From Kolteria novifilia (GTDB lineage Bacteria; Planctomycetota; Planctomycetia; Kolteriales; Kolteriaceae), in contig CP036279.1 of NCBI GenBank assembly GCA_007748055.1, forward strand, positions 7,006,001-7,070,000: DNA of 64,000 nucleotides. The letters run 5' to 3'. Position numbers and translations under genes: made by a program. Shown in pieces: positions 1-9,341 of this stretch. Numbering within the stretch: the stretch's first letter is position 1; each line of letters begins with the position of its first letter. The notes below the pieces were generated by a model. The model saw only the letters and a program-made list of their open reading frames with translations, did not search any database and was not told the DNA's origin.

Positions 1-1131
1 ATCCGCGCCATCGACTCGCTACTCACATGCGCCAAGGGACAGCGACTCGGCATCTTCGCCGGCACGGGCGTCGGCAAGAGCGTCACGCTCGGCATGATCG
101 CCCGCTACGCCCAGGCCGACGTGATCGTCTTGGCCCTCATCGGTGAACGGGGCCGCGAAGTCCGCGAGTTCATCGAGAAAGACCTCGGACCGGAGGGACT
201 CGCCCGGAGCGTCGTCGTCACCGCGACCAGTGATGAACCCGCTCTCGTCCGCGTGAAAGCCGCCTTCACCGCGACCGCGGTCGCCGAATACTTTCGCGAT
301 CAGGGCCTCAACGTCCTTTTGATGATGGACTCCCTGACCAGGTTGGCGATGGCGCAGCGCGAGATCGGCCTTAGCGCCGGCGAGCCACCAACGACCAAGG
401 GATATCCGCCCTCCCTCTTCGCCCTAATGCCCAGACTCCTCGAACGGGCGGGCATGGGGCCGACCGGAAGCATCACCGCACTCTACACCGTCTTGGTCGA
501 AGCCGACGACATGAACGAGATCGTCTCCGACACTGTTCGCGGGATTCTCGATGGCCACGTCTGGCTCAACCGGCGTCTCGCCGCCCAAGCACACTTTCCG
601 GCGATCGATGTCCTGGAGAGCATCAGTCGTTCGATGCCCGACGTGGTGGCCGACGATCACCTCAATGACGCGATGGCACTCAAGCGGCTCATCTCGACCT
701 ACAGAGAGAACGAAGACCTCATCTCAGTGGGCGCCTACGCCCCCGGATCGAACCCCGACATCGACACCGCGATCCGCATGCGGGAACCGATCAACAAGTT
801 CCTTCGGCAACTGATGAAGGAGCACACGTCGTTCGAGGAGTCCCGACGCATGCTCCGTCTCTTGATCCAAGAGAGCCTCAAGCGACAACCATCTCCCGGC
901 GTTCAACAAGCTGGCCGGCAACAGGCCGGCGCCCAACAGGCTGGCCGGCAACAGGCCGGCGCCCAACAGGCTGGTCGGCAACAGGCCGGCGCCGCGCGGG
1001 TCCAGGGCCAACAGGCAGCTCGGCCTCAAGGGGGAGGACCGCCGGGAGGACGCCCCGCTCCCCAACCGCCAACGGGCAGTCGGCTCATTTCCGGTCCCGG
1101 TCAGCCGGGGCGTCCGGGTCCTTTGGGTTGA
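1..1131 (+). CDS. fliI: Flagellar export ATPase FliI (5' end missing)
   Basis: This is the ATPase that powers export of flagellar subunits through the flagellar type III apparatus, working at the inner membrane. The reading frame is open from base 1, so the N-terminal domain lies outside the window. The Walker A motif GTGVGKS is at bases 61-81, followed by ALIGERGREVREF, the stretch VVVTATSDEPA, and the Walker B region LLMMDSLTRLAMAQREIG. KGYPPSLFALMPRLLERAG is typical of FliI and not of F1 beta subunits. After the conserved ATPase core ends near base 890 there is an unusual tail rich in Gln, Ala, Gly and Pro, built partly from a 30-bp tandem repeat. The 3' end overlaps the end of the convergent comEC by 47 bp. 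A non-flagellar type III ATPase is a less likely reading, since fliM lies in the same window. Confidence 0.93.
   Translation: MRAIDSLLTCAKGQRLGIFAGTGVGKSVTLGMIARYAQADVIVLALIGERGREVREFIEKDLGPEGLARSVVVTATSDEPALVRVKAAFTATAVAEYFRDQGLNVLLMMDSLTRLAMAQREIGLSAGEPPTTKGYPPSLFALMPRLLERAGMGPTGSITALYTVLVEADDMNEIVSDTVRGILDGHVWLNRRLAAQAHFPAIDVLESISRSMPDVVADDHLNDAMALKRLISTYRENEDLISVGAYAPGSNPDIDTAIRMREPINKFLRQLMKEHTSFEESRRMLRLLIQESLKRQPSPGVQQAGRQQAGAQQAGRQQAGAQQAGRQQAGAARVQGQQAARPQGGGPPGGRPAPQPPTGSRLISGPGQPGRPGPLG
904..993 (+). repeat. Three 30-bp tandem repeats in the fliI tail
   Basis: Three nearly identical 30-bp units (904-933, 934-963, 964-993) differ by one or two bases. Each encodes ten residues, QQAGRQQAGA. 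The unit length keeps the frame, so copy number can vary without breaking the protein. Degenerate QQA-like sequence continues downstream. Confidence 0.9.
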
Positions 1132-3682
1132 TCCCGGAGACGTGAATCTTCACCCGAAGGCGCCTGCTCGTCGCGAAGGTCGAAATGTCCAACGCTCCCG
1201 GTCCGGCCCGGCAGGTGATCATCCCCTCCTCGCTCGTACGCAACACGAGGGAACCGACCTCGCGGTAAACATCCATGGGATCGCGCAGCCGATGCCGTCT
1301 AGCATCGCTCACAAGGACGACGCGCGGGCGAAGTCGCGCCGCCAGCGATGCGGGATTGCTCGACCGGCCCCCATGATGGGGAGCCAGCAGGACGTCGTAC
1401 GGCCCCGGGAGCGATGATTGGACAGCCGAGAGCCCGTCCCCATCGAGATCGCCCGGAAGGAGCACACGCACGCCGTCAGCGACCACTTCGAGGACCAAGC
1501 TGCCACTGTTGTCACTTTCGGACACGACGCGAGGATCGGGCCAAACGACATTGAAGCGACCGTTCCCGCAACGAAAGCGATCGCCCTTCCAGATGAACTT
1601 CAGCTCGACACCGCGTTCGACCAACTCGCCCAGCACGTGGCTGGCGGCTTCTTCGTCGGACTGGGCGAATCCGGGAGTGATGTAGACGCAGCCAATGTGT
1701 ATCCGTTCGTTGAGCCTCAATAGCCCATTGAAGTGATCAAGGTCGGCGTGCGACAGGAAGACCCCGTCGAGACTCGTCACACCCGAAGCCCAGAGAAAGG
1801 GTGTCAGCTCTCGGTCGATCGTCGCGGGCCCGGACATGCTGCCGACGTCATAGAGCACCGTCTCCCCGGACGAGAACCGCAACAGGGCGCAGTTGCCGTG
1901 ACCAACCGCGACTTGGTAAACGACGAATGAGGCTGGCGCCGTTCGACTCCCGACGAGGATCGCCCCCAACCCGAGCCAGAGACCAACCATCCCCGCGGCC
2001 ACTAGCCGCATCCGCGCGGAGCAACGGAGGCACCAAGGCAGAAAGAGGACCAGGTAGTATCCCGCGACCCACCATCCCGAGGGCGATGGCAACCCCTTGA
2101 CGGGAGGAACCCACCGCGCGACGAGCTCGACCACCCATGCCATGAGACCGAGAACCACATCGAGTCCCCACGCCAGCGGAAGAGCCAGGAGCGGACTCAC
2201 CGGATGCAAGGCGAAGAGCCCGAAACCAAGCGCGAGCACGATCCCCACGAGCGGAAGGAGAAGCACTGACAAAGGGACCGCGGCCAGCGCCCAGAGATGG
2301 AAGTGGTGGACGACCAGAGGCGCGGCGAGGATCCAAACGACGAGCGAGACCAGCGCCGTCGTGGCGACCACCTCCGCTGACTTGGTCAGGACCTTGGTCC
2401 ACGTCGCCGTCGGAACGACCTCCCGTTTGGTCCCCTCGAACGAGATCCGCCACGTTCCCGAAAAGAGCAGGATCGAGAGGACCGCGACAAAGGAGAGCTG
2501 CGGGCCGGGTCGAAAGAGATTGGTCGGGTCGAGGATCAATAGCGCGATCGCCGCTGCCGCGAGACTGTTGAGCGAACGTGGTTTGCGTCCCAGAAGGAAC
2601 CCAACGAGCACGATCCCCACCACGACGACCGCCCGAATCACCGGCGCGTGAGCTCCCGTCAATACCGCGTAGAGCACCAACAGCAACGCCACCAGGATCG
2701 ACCGTCCTCCTAGAGAACAACCGACGACGTTGGCGACGAACCAGAGCAAAGCGACCAGCATGCCGACGTGCAGCCCGGAGACGACCAGCAAGTGCATCGT
2801 TCCGGTCTGACGGTAGGCGGCGCGTTCGTCCTCGGACAGGGAGTGCTTCTCGCCAAGCAAGAGAGCTTCCGCGAGCGCCACGTTCGCTGGCCGCAGCGAG
2901 CGTTCCAAGAGCTGACGTGCCGATTGCCGAATCGATCCGAGCAGCGTCGGTTCTGGAGAAAGGCTTGAGGTTCGTCGCGTCGACTCGACGCTAAGAACCC
3001 CTCTTACCCGTGGATCGAGCGGCAACGACGAATTGCCGCGGTTTCGTGGGCGATGGGTGGGAGAGAGCCAGCCGACGAGATCGACCGTCTCTCCCACGTT
3101 GGCGGCGGGAACGCCATCCATGAAGACGACTAGCCGGCCTGTCGACTCCGTCCAGGAGGAACCGTCGCGGACTCCTTCCAAATCAATGGAGAATCGTGAT
3201 CGTTCGCTCCGGTAGCGAGGGAGGAGCAGATGGCCCGCGCCGGTCACGATTCGCCTGGGTGGATCGCGTAGCCGACCTCGAACGCGAGTAAGCCGACCCG
3301 TCGCGCGCGTGAGACGACCGATGTCGTCCGGGGAGAACGTCCGAGTGGAGAGCCCGTTCCAATCGCCGGCGGCGGCGAGCGCCGCGAGGAGCAGGGGCAA
3401 CGTCCCTATCCACGAACGCGATCGAAACGAAACCAAGGCGAGCGACAACGACGCGGCGACGACGAGGAGCCAAACGTCGCCCGTAGGCTGAAGGAGTTGA
3501 TCGGCGACGATTCCCGCCATCACGGCGAGGGCGTACTTGACGAGCGGGTCCCCAGGGGGATGACCAAGTGGGCGCAGGGCCTCGGGCGCAGCCTGTTCGA
3601 CGACAGGTCGCTCCGAGTCCGTCGCCGGAGCTTGACGATCGGAAGTCGCGCCGACGGAGGTGACCAAGGGCAAACTCTTCAC
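1085..3682 (-). CDS. comEC: ComEC/Rec2-family DNA-uptake channel protein
   Basis: ComEC forms the inner-membrane channel for single-stranded DNA during natural transformation. The protein is 865 residues, the usual size of the three-part family. The N-terminal part has membrane segments followed by an OB-like soluble region. The central Competence domain is very hydrophobic and contains ALLLGEKHSL and MHLLVVSGLHVGML. The C-terminal metallo-beta-lactamase domain has LSHADLDHFNGL (about residue 644), LLPGDLDGDG and LLAPHHGGRSS, so the metal-site motifs look intact. The proposed start is GTG with a poor ribosome binding site, so the true start may be somewhat downstream. It lies 95 bp downstream of the ABC-F gene on the same strand. 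Its final 47 bp overlap fliI tail to tail. Whether the organism is competent cannot be told from this gene alone. Confidence 0.9.
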   Translation of the reverse strand: MKSLPLVTSVGATSDRQAPATDSERPVVEQAAPEALRPLGHPPGDPLVKYALAVMAGIVADQLLQPTGDVWLLVVAASLSLALVSFRSRSWIGTLPLLLAALAAAGDWNGLSTRTFSPDDIGRLTRATGRLTRVRGRLRDPPRRIVTGAGHLLLPRYRSERSRFSIDLEGVRDGSSWTESTGRLVVFMDGVPAANVGETVDLVGWLSPTHRPRNRGNSSLPLDPRVRGVLSVESTRRTSSLSPEPTLLGSIRQSARQLLERSLRPANVALAEALLLGEKHSLSEDERAAYRQTGTMHLLVVSGLHVGMLVALLWFVANVVGCSLGGRSILVALLLVLYAVLTGAHAPVIRAVVVVGIVLVGFLLGRKPRSLNSLAAAAIALLILDPTNLFRPGPQLSFVAVLSILLFSGTWRISFEGTKREVVPTATWTKVLTKSAEVVATTALVSLVVWILAAPLVVHHFHLWALAAVPLSVLLLPLVGIVLALGFGLFALHPVSPLLALPLAWGLDVVLGLMAWVVELVARWVPPVKGLPSPSGWWVAGYYLVLFLPWCLRCSARMRLVAAGMVGLWLGLGAILVGSRTAPASFVVYQVAVGHGNCALLRFSSGETVLYDVGSMSGPATIDRELTPFLWASGVTSLDGVFLSHADLDHFNGLLRLNERIHIGCVYITPGFAQSDEEAASHVLGELVERGVELKFIWKGDRFRCGNGRFNVVWPDPRVVSESDNSGSLVLEVVADGVRVLLPGDLDGDGLSAVQSSLPGPYDVLLAPHHGGRSSNPASLAARLRPRVVLVSDARRHRLRDPMDVYREVGSLVLRTSEEGMITCRAGPGALDISTFATSRRLRVKIHVSGINPKDPDAPADRDRK

Positions 3683-3777
3683 GGGGCCGCACTCGCGAGG
3701 AGTGGACCAGCGACCTCTTGGTTCCGCGGCAGTCTCTTAGTCTATCAGCAGTCGCGTGCGGAGCGTGGAAGAGTTGC

Positions 3778-5682
3778 TCAGGATTGGTTCAGCTCCATTG
3801 CCTCTTCCCAATGTTCGAGCAGTTGCTCGAGATCGGCCTTGAGCTTCTCGATCTGACCGGTGGCCTCCTTCACCTTCCGGCCATCCTTGTAGACCTCCGG
3901 CAGCAGGAGGGAGTCCTCCAGGCCGGCAACATCCTTCTCGAGACGAGCGATGTCCTGTTCGATCTCCGCGGTCTTTCGGTAGGGAAACTTCCGCTTGCGC
4001 CGCGGCGCCTTTCGGTTGCTGGACGCATCGGCCTTGGAGCGATTGTCGGCTTTCGCCTTTCCCTTCGAGGCGGGGGCTTGCCGAGCTTCCCAGTAGCGTT
4101 GATAGCCGCCAGGGATGTCGCGAATCGTCCCGTCGGTCAACCAGAGCATCCGCTCGGCGACGCTCGCGAGGAAGTAGCGATCGTGACTGACGACCAAGAC
4201 GGTGCCGGGAAAACCCTTCACACACTTCTCGAGGGCTTCGCACGCCCAAAGATCGAGGTGATTGGTCGGCTCGTCGAGGATCAGAAAGTTGACCGAGCGC
4301 GCGGAGAGACACGCCAGGGCAACACGGGTCCGTTCCCCGCCGCTGAGGGTCGAGATCGGCTTCTCGACCAGATCGGCGCCGACACCGAAACGGGCGAGTA
4401 GGCCGCGAAAGACGTTGACCGGTTCGCCGACGCGCGAAGGAGGGCGAACGGCCTCAAGTGGCGTCTGCGTCTCATCCAGGGCGGCCAAGCCCTGATCGAG
4501 GTAGCCGACCGAGACCTGATGGCCGAGCCGAACGCTACCCGCGCTCGGGCCTTCCTCGCCGAGAAGGACCTTCAGGAAGGTCGTCTTCCCCGTCCCATTG
4601 GCACCGACAATTCCGATGCGCTCGCCGCGCTGGATCTGCAAGGTCACGTCGGAGAAGAGTTCCTTGTCGAAGCTCTTCCCCAAGTTCTTCGCGTCGACGA
4701 CGATGTCGCCGGTGCGGGTCACTTCACCCATGAAGGCCATCGACGGAGCATCGAGCTCGGCGTAGTTCTCGACCCGATCCTCCTCGAGACGGGCGATCAT
4801 CTTCTCGCGCGACTTGGCCTGCTTGGCGAGTTGGCCGTACTTGTTGCGGCGGATGAAGTCTTCGTGGTGGGCGATCGCCTCTTGTTGTTTCGTCGCCATC
4901 CGTTCGGCGACCTTCGCCCGTTCCTCCCGCAACTTCGAGTACGCCTGGTAGTTGCCGGGGTAGATCGTCAGTTTCTCCCGATGCATCTCGTAGATGTCGG
5001 TCACGGTTCGGTCGAGGAAGTAGCGATCGTGACTGACGATGACCATCGCTGTCTGCTGTCGGCTCAAGTATCCCTCGAGCCACTCGGTCGCTTCGATGTC
5101 GAGATGGTTTGTGGGCTCGTCGAGCAACATCAAGTCGGGAGAACGCAGCAGCAGTTGGGCGAGCAGCACCCGGCTCTGTTGACCGCCACTGAACTCGTCG
5201 AGGCAACGCTCGAAGTCCTCTTCGCGGAACCCGAGGCCGAAGAGGACCTCTTCGAGACGATGCTCGAAGTCGTAGCCGCCGTGACGCCGGAGTCGGTCCT
5301 GAAGGTCGTCGTAGCGGTTCTCCCAGCGGCGCTGTTCGGTCTCGTCGGTCGCTTTCGCGAGCTCCTCCCCGGCGGCGACCATCTGTTCGTACCACTCTTC
5401 CAAGTGGCGCATCGCCGAACGAACTTCCTCAAGGAGCTTGCGTCCCGGCGGGAAGTCGGGGAACTGAGCCAGACGGGCGACCGTCGCCTCGTCGTGGATG
5501 TGAAATCGCCCCGCGTCGGGTGGGTTCTCCTTGGAGATCACGCGCAGCAGGGTACTCTTGCCCGCTCCGTTGGGACCGACCAAGCCGACCCGTTGGCCCG
5601 CTTCGATCTCGAAGCTGACCCCGTCGAAGACCGGAAAGGCTCCGTAGTGACGAGAGATTTCGTGAGCACGACAGACAATCAT
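3778..5682 (-). CDS. ABC-F family ATPase with C-terminal coiled coil
   Basis: This is a soluble twin-ATPase of the ABC-F group, which acts on ribosomes rather than transporting solutes. Domain 1 has Walker A GPNGAGKST (about residue 36), signature SGGQQSR (about 162) and Walker B LMLLDEPTNHLD. Domain 2 has Walker A GANGTGKTT (about 359), signature SGGERTR (about 444) and FLILDEPTNHLD. Between them is a charged helical linker of roughly 90 residues. The last 60 residues or so form a Lys/Glu-rich predicted coiled coil, as in Uup. There are no membrane segments. The Uup subgroup is the best guess; resistance-type ABC-F proteins cannot be excluded. The ATG at 5682 follows an AGGAT ribosome binding site. 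It probably shares a transcript with comEC downstream. Confidence 0.9.
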   Translation of the reverse strand: MIVCRAHEISRHYGAFPVFDGVSFEIEAGQRVGLVGPNGAGKSTLLRVISKENPPDAGRFHIHDEATVARLAQFPDFPPGRKLLEEVRSAMRHLEEWYEQMVAAGEELAKATDETEQRRWENRYDDLQDRLRRHGGYDFEHRLEEVLFGLGFREEDFERCLDEFSGGQQSRVLLAQLLLRSPDLMLLDEPTNHLDIEATEWLEGYLSRQQTAMVIVSHDRYFLDRTVTDIYEMHREKLTIYPGNYQAYSKLREERAKVAERMATKQQEAIAHHEDFIRRNKYGQLAKQAKSREKMIARLEEDRVENYAELDAPSMAFMGEVTRTGDIVVDAKNLGKSFDKELFSDVTLQIQRGERIGIVGANGTGKTTFLKVLLGEEGPSAGSVRLGHQVSVGYLDQGLAALDETQTPLEAVRPPSRVGEPVNVFRGLLARFGVGADLVEKPISTLSGGERTRVALACLSARSVNFLILDEPTNHLDLWACEALEKCVKGFPGTVLVVSHDRYFLASVAERMLWLTDGTIRDIPGGYQRYWEARQAPASKGKAKADNRSKADASSNRKAPRRKRKFPYRKTAEIEQDIARLEKDVAGLEDSLLLPEVYKDGRKVKEATGQIEKLKADLEQLLEHWEEAMELNQS

Positions 5683-6225
5683 GGAATCCTAGGTGTTCCT
5701 CACCTTGCTTGACAATCGTTGCCGCGGAGCCAGTCGCTCCACGAGCCTCGGGAGCACCACGTCGCTCGCGGCGGCGAAGGCGCGAGGCCAGGGGGCGGAG
5801 CCTGGCGAATGGCTCTCTCACTGCCCCGTCGGAACTCGCAATCGCTTCGGGAAGTGTACCGAATTGACACGATCGCGAAATCGAGATTCTCATCTCGCCC
5901 GTTGGGAAGGGGGCCGCGACTGGGTGAAAGGAGCCGATGCGAACGCTCCATTTTCGCCCGAAGGCGGTGTTTGGAGAGATATTGCGTCAAGATTCCGCAA
6001 CTTGTCGGGAAGATCGGCCTATTCTTCTGAGAAGATTTGATCCTTTTGGCGATCAGGCGGAGTCAGGGCGGCTCAATTCACTAAAAGGTGGGACCGCTGG
6101 ACTTTCCTCGCATCCACCGAGTTCCCACAATGACGCTCGATTGAGGGGGCCAGGGATGCTTCAGGGAATCAGCAATCGGTTCTCGAGGTTGGTTGATTGA
6201 GCTGAGTCCGAGGAGGCGTCTCCAT
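5683..6225. other. Divergent intergenic region, no gene seen
   Basis: The region separates the ABC-F gene (minus) from the phosphofructokinase gene (plus). Short open frames here lack the G/C third-position bias of neighbouring genes. A TTGACA hexamer occurs at 5864-5869, but the matching -10 position is poor. A short hairpin CGAGAT-TCTC-ATCTCG is at 5882-5897. The last 15 bases carry AGGAGG at 6211-6216, the ribosome binding site of the next gene. Confidence 0.5.
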
Positions 6226-7611
6226 ATGAAACGTATTGGTATTCTCACCGCCGGGGGCGATACGCCCGCGCTGAACGCGACCATTCACGGTGCCGTGACC
6301 CGAGCGAGCGAGCTCAACGTCGAAGTCATTGGCTTCATCAAGGGATTCAGTTCCCTCTTCAACCCCGGCGTTCCCCACTGTCACCTCAACCCCCTCTATC
6401 GGCCGATTCCCGAACTCGACCCGACCCGCGGTGGAACGATCCTCGGGGCGTCGCGCGACTACGTCGACCACAATGACACCAGAGCTCTCGACATGGTGGT
6501 TGATCGGCTCAAACAGACCGGGGTCGAGGGCCTGATCTGCATCGGCGGTGACGGAACGCTCAACGGGATGCAGCCGATCGCCGATCGAATCCCGACCGTG
6601 CTGGCTCCCAAGACGATCGACAATGACCTGGGACTCAACTACCGCAACGAACCAGACGAATGGATGCGGATTCCCAACGAAGGCAATGATGGCTATCGCT
6701 ACGAGAGGGCCAAGTCGCGCCAGGTCTTCCACATGGACCACATGATCAACTACGCGACGCCGGGCTACGCCACGTCCGTCTTCGTCTCCGCGTGGGGTGT
6801 CCAGCGGATCCGAACCACCGCCGAGAGCCACCGGCGCATCGCGATCATCGAAGTCATGGGCCGCCACTCGGGCTATCTCGCCCTCGGTTCCGCCTATGGG
6901 CAGCCCGACTTCATCCTGCTCCCCGAGTCTCCGCTGAACCTCGATCTGCTCGTCGAAGAAGTCAAACGTGTTTATGACCTGCAGAAACATGTCGTGATCG
7001 TCTGTGCCGAAGGGGTCGTCGACGAGAATGGCGATATTCTCGGAGCCGAAAAGAAGGCCCACGACCCCGCGGGCAACGTCGTCCTCACGGGTGGTGCCGA
7101 GGCGCTACGCAAACTTCTCATCGACGAGATCGGCGACGACTACTTCGTCCGCAAGCGGCGCTGCGAGTCGGCTCGGGCCGCGATCTTCACTCGTAAGGTT
7201 GGACACACCCAACGGGGTGGCCGGCCAATCGTCTTCGACCGCTTTTATGCCTCCCAACTCGGTGGCAAATCGGTCCAGATGCTCCTTGAGGGGCAAAACA
7301 ACGCGGTCGCGATCCTGCAATGGAACAAGGAGAAGGGCTTCTACGTCGACAGCTTCGCGGGAAATAGCTTCCGCGACCGCTGGGGACTGATTCACGCTCG
7401 GGAGATGCATCCCTGTCTTTACGATCCGGAACTGATGCGTGCCAGCCACCACGGCATCGAATACTTGCTGCCTATCTTCAGCAACGCCATCGGCTACGAC
7501 GATGTCGAGCACATTCGCGACAGTCTCTTCAATCCCGGCAACCTCTATCGCGCCTACCACTCGGTCAACGCCGACATGAGTAAGCGGATTCACTTCCTCG
7601 ACGCGACATAA
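6226..7611 (+). CDS. 6-phosphofructokinase family protein (ATP or PPi donor unclear)
   Basis: The enzyme phosphorylates fructose 6-phosphate to fructose 1,6-bisphosphate in glycolysis; PPi-dependent members also run backwards. It has 461 residues. Family motifs are ILTAGGDTPALNA near the N terminus, GGDGTLNG (about residue 107), PKTIDNDL (about 128), and MGRHSGYLAL. In this family ATP enzymes usually have Gly at both donor-site positions (GGDG and PGTIDND), while PPi enzymes have Asp and Lys (GGDD and PKTIDND). Here the pair is Gly plus Lys, a mixed signature that does not settle the donor. The ATG at 6226 follows a near-perfect AGGAGG nine bases upstream. An in-frame GTG-like start at 6193 lacks such a site. 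No partner gene is adjacent. Confidence 0.88.
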   Translation: MKRIGILTAGGDTPALNATIHGAVTRASELNVEVIGFIKGFSSLFNPGVPHCHLNPLYRPIPELDPTRGGTILGASRDYVDHNDTRALDMVVDRLKQTGVEGLICIGGDGTLNGMQPIADRIPTVLAPKTIDNDLGLNYRNEPDEWMRIPNEGNDGYRYERAKSRQVFHMDHMINYATPGYATSVFVSAWGVQRIRTTAESHRRIAIIEVMGRHSGYLALGSAYGQPDFILLPESPLNLDLLVEEVKRVYDLQKHVVIVCAEGVVDENGDILGAEKKAHDPAGNVVLTGGAEALRKLLIDEIGDDYFVRKRRCESARAAIFTRKVGHTQRGGRPIVFDRFYASQLGGKSVQMLLEGQNNAVAILQWNKEKGFYVDSFAGNSFRDRWGLIHAREMHPCLYDPELMRASHHGIEYLLPIFSNAIGYDDVEHIRDSLFNPGNLYRAYHSVNADMSKRIHFLDAT

Positions 7612-7730
7612 TCTCGATGGGGCCGACGGCGCCGCCAGCCTTCTGGGACGATTCTCCTCACTGGAGATGTGGCGCCAGCGGTAACCAACAGCGTCAGTCG
7701 TCGTGTTCAAGCGAGAGGAGCTAGCCGCGG

Positions 7731-8156
7731 ATGCCTGCGACGGCGGTAATCATCTGGGAAAAGGCCGGCTACCTCGAGGATCGGATCCGGCCCTCGTGCG
7801 CGGGCTTACCCGTCGCCCTGATGACGGCGCGAGCTTGGGACGAGGTCGGAATCGCACTTCGCCGCTCTTCCCCTTCCGCCATCTTGGTCGTCGACGCCGA
7901 GGAAGTGGGCGCGTCTCTGGAAGAGTTGGCGAGCATCATGGCGCGACGGGAAACCCTCGGCCTGTGGGTCGGCCCACCGCCGAGAGGTGTTCCCTTGGCC
8001 GATTTGCTCGGATGCGGCTTCCGGGCCCGCGTGACCAAGGAGTCCACGCCGAGCCTTTGGCCATCGATGTTGAACCGACTGGTCGCCAGTTCACAAGAAC
8101 GACTCTCCGCTAGCGGAGGGGTGGTGGCGACGCCAAGCGATCAGGGCACTTCCTAG
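7731..8156 (+). CDS. Hypothetical protein, 141 aa
   Basis: I do not recognise this protein. It is probably real: the frame has strong G/C third-position bias, and ATG 7731 follows an AGAGGAG ribosome binding site about ten bases upstream. The sequence is soluble, with no signal peptide or membrane segment. The alternation of predicted beta strands (AVIIWE, SAILVVDAEEV, LGLWVGPP) and helices (SLEELASIMARRE) recalls the fold of response-regulator receiver domains. The central AILVVDAEE segment could match a receiver third strand, but no conserved phosphorylation Asp and Lys pair can be assigned. It follows the phosphofructokinase gene by 119 bp on the same strand and faces the leucine-rich-repeat gene. 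Confidence 0.6.
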   Translation: MPATAVIIWEKAGYLEDRIRPSCAGLPVALMTARAWDEVGIALRRSSPSAILVVDAEEVGASLEELASIMARRETLGLWVGPPPRGVPLADLLGCGFRARVTKESTPSLWPSMLNRLVASSQERLSASGGVVATPSDQGTS

Positions 8157-8195
8157 CCATCGCCGTATCCCCTCCGCACGAGGCGCGCGGCGTCG

Positions 8196-9341
8196 CTACT
8201 TCTTCGGTTTGTCCGCCTCCAGACTCAGACGAGCCCCGAGCGCTTTGAGTTCTTTCGCCTGCTTGCCCTTCGCGTCGGGCGTGAGCGGGTTGCCGACCAC
8301 CGTCACTTGCCACCCGGTAAACATCCCTTCCTTGTCCCGCGTCCGGGTCATCGACACGATCGGTCCAAGATCCTGGATCTTGTTGTTGTCGACGTGCAAG
8401 CGGTTCAAGTCGAGGAGCTTGGCCAAGGGGGCGAGGCTTTCGACCCGGTTGCCGGACAGGTTCAGAGACATCAAGTGATCAAGACCACCGATCGGGCCGA
8501 GATCGGCGACTTGGTTCCCCGAGAGATCGAGAGACCAGAGGCGTTTCAAGCTCGCCAGCGGGCCGAGATTCTCGATCTTGTTGTCCGCGAGGTAGAGCGA
8601 GTTGAGGGCCGTCAACTTCGCGAGCGGGGTCAAGTCGTTCACGTCGTTGCCCGTGATGTCGAGAAACTGTAGCCGCTTGAGCCCTTCGATCGGCTTGAGG
8701 TCGGTGACCTTGTTGTTCTCGAGCGTGAGTGACTGGATTCGATCAAGACCCTTGATCGGCGTCAGGTCGCTGACTTCGTTGTTGGCGATGTCAAGCAGCG
8801 CGAGACTCTTGCAGTGTTCCAAGCCGGCCAAACTCTTGATCTTGGCTCCCTTGGCGACGATCGTCGAGAGGTTGCGGACATCCTCGGCGACGATCGGCTG
8901 CGTGTTGTTTCGCTTGGCAAAGACGTACTTGCGGACGGCGGCCTCGAGGTTCTTGTCCTTGAAAGCGGGCGCCGGCGGCTTGGATTTCGGCTTCTCCTTC
9001 TTGGCGACCTTTTTCTCGTCCTTCTTCGCCGGCTCCTTCGGTTTCGCGGTCTTGGGTTTCGCCTTCGCGTCGGCTTTCTTCTTGGCGTCATCCTTCTTCT
9101 TGGGAGGTGCCGGTTTCTTCTCCTCCTTCTTGGGCTCGGCCTTCTTCGTGGGCTTGGCCTTCTTGGGAGCCTCGTCCTTCTTGGCGGCCGGCTTTGCGTC
9201 AGTCTTTTTCACCTCGGCCTTCGCGGGAGCTTTGTTCTCCGCGCTTGTCGAGGGAGTTTTGTTCTCCGCCTTCTTCTCGTCGGCCCGCGCCGTCGTCACC
9301 ACGATCACGGCCAAGGTGGCCGTCAACAAGAGTCTCAACAT
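8196..9341 (-). CDS. Secreted leucine-rich-repeat protein with Lys/Ala/Pro-rich region
   Basis: The start is set at 9341, where an ATG follows GGGAGGA and opens a clear signal peptide (LRLLLTATLAVIVVTTARA). Residues about 20-128 are a low-complexity stretch of Lys, Ala, Glu and Pro, strongly basic. Residues about 155-335 hold a run of roughly 22-residue leucine-rich repeats of the internalin/SDS22 type, with repeats such as LTPIKGLDRIQSLTLENNKV and LGPLASLKRLWSLDLSGNQV. Such repeats bind proteins; no catalytic domain is visible. The basic stretch may anchor the protein to a negatively charged partner, which is inference. It is cell-envelope or exported. The neighbour on the same strand is a second exported protein with a BON domain, 423 bp upstream. 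Confidence 0.85.
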   Translation of the reverse strand: MLRLLLTATLAVIVVTTARADEKKAENKTPSTSAENKAPAKAEVKKTDAKPAAKKDEAPKKAKPTKKAEPKKEEKKPAPPKKKDDAKKKADAKAKPKTAKPKEPAKKDEKKVAKKEKPKSKPPAPAFKDKNLEAAVRKYVFAKRNNTQPIVAEDVRNLSTIVAKGAKIKSLAGLEHCKSLALLDIANNEVSDLTPIKGLDRIQSLTLENNKVTDLKPIEGLKRLQFLDITGNDVNDLTPLAKLTALNSLYLADNKIENLGPLASLKRLWSLDLSGNQVADLGPIGGLDHLMSLNLSGNRVESLAPLAKLLDLNRLHVDNNKIQDLGPIVSMTRTRDKEGMFTGWQVTVVGNPLTPDAKGKQAKELKALGARLSLEADKPKK

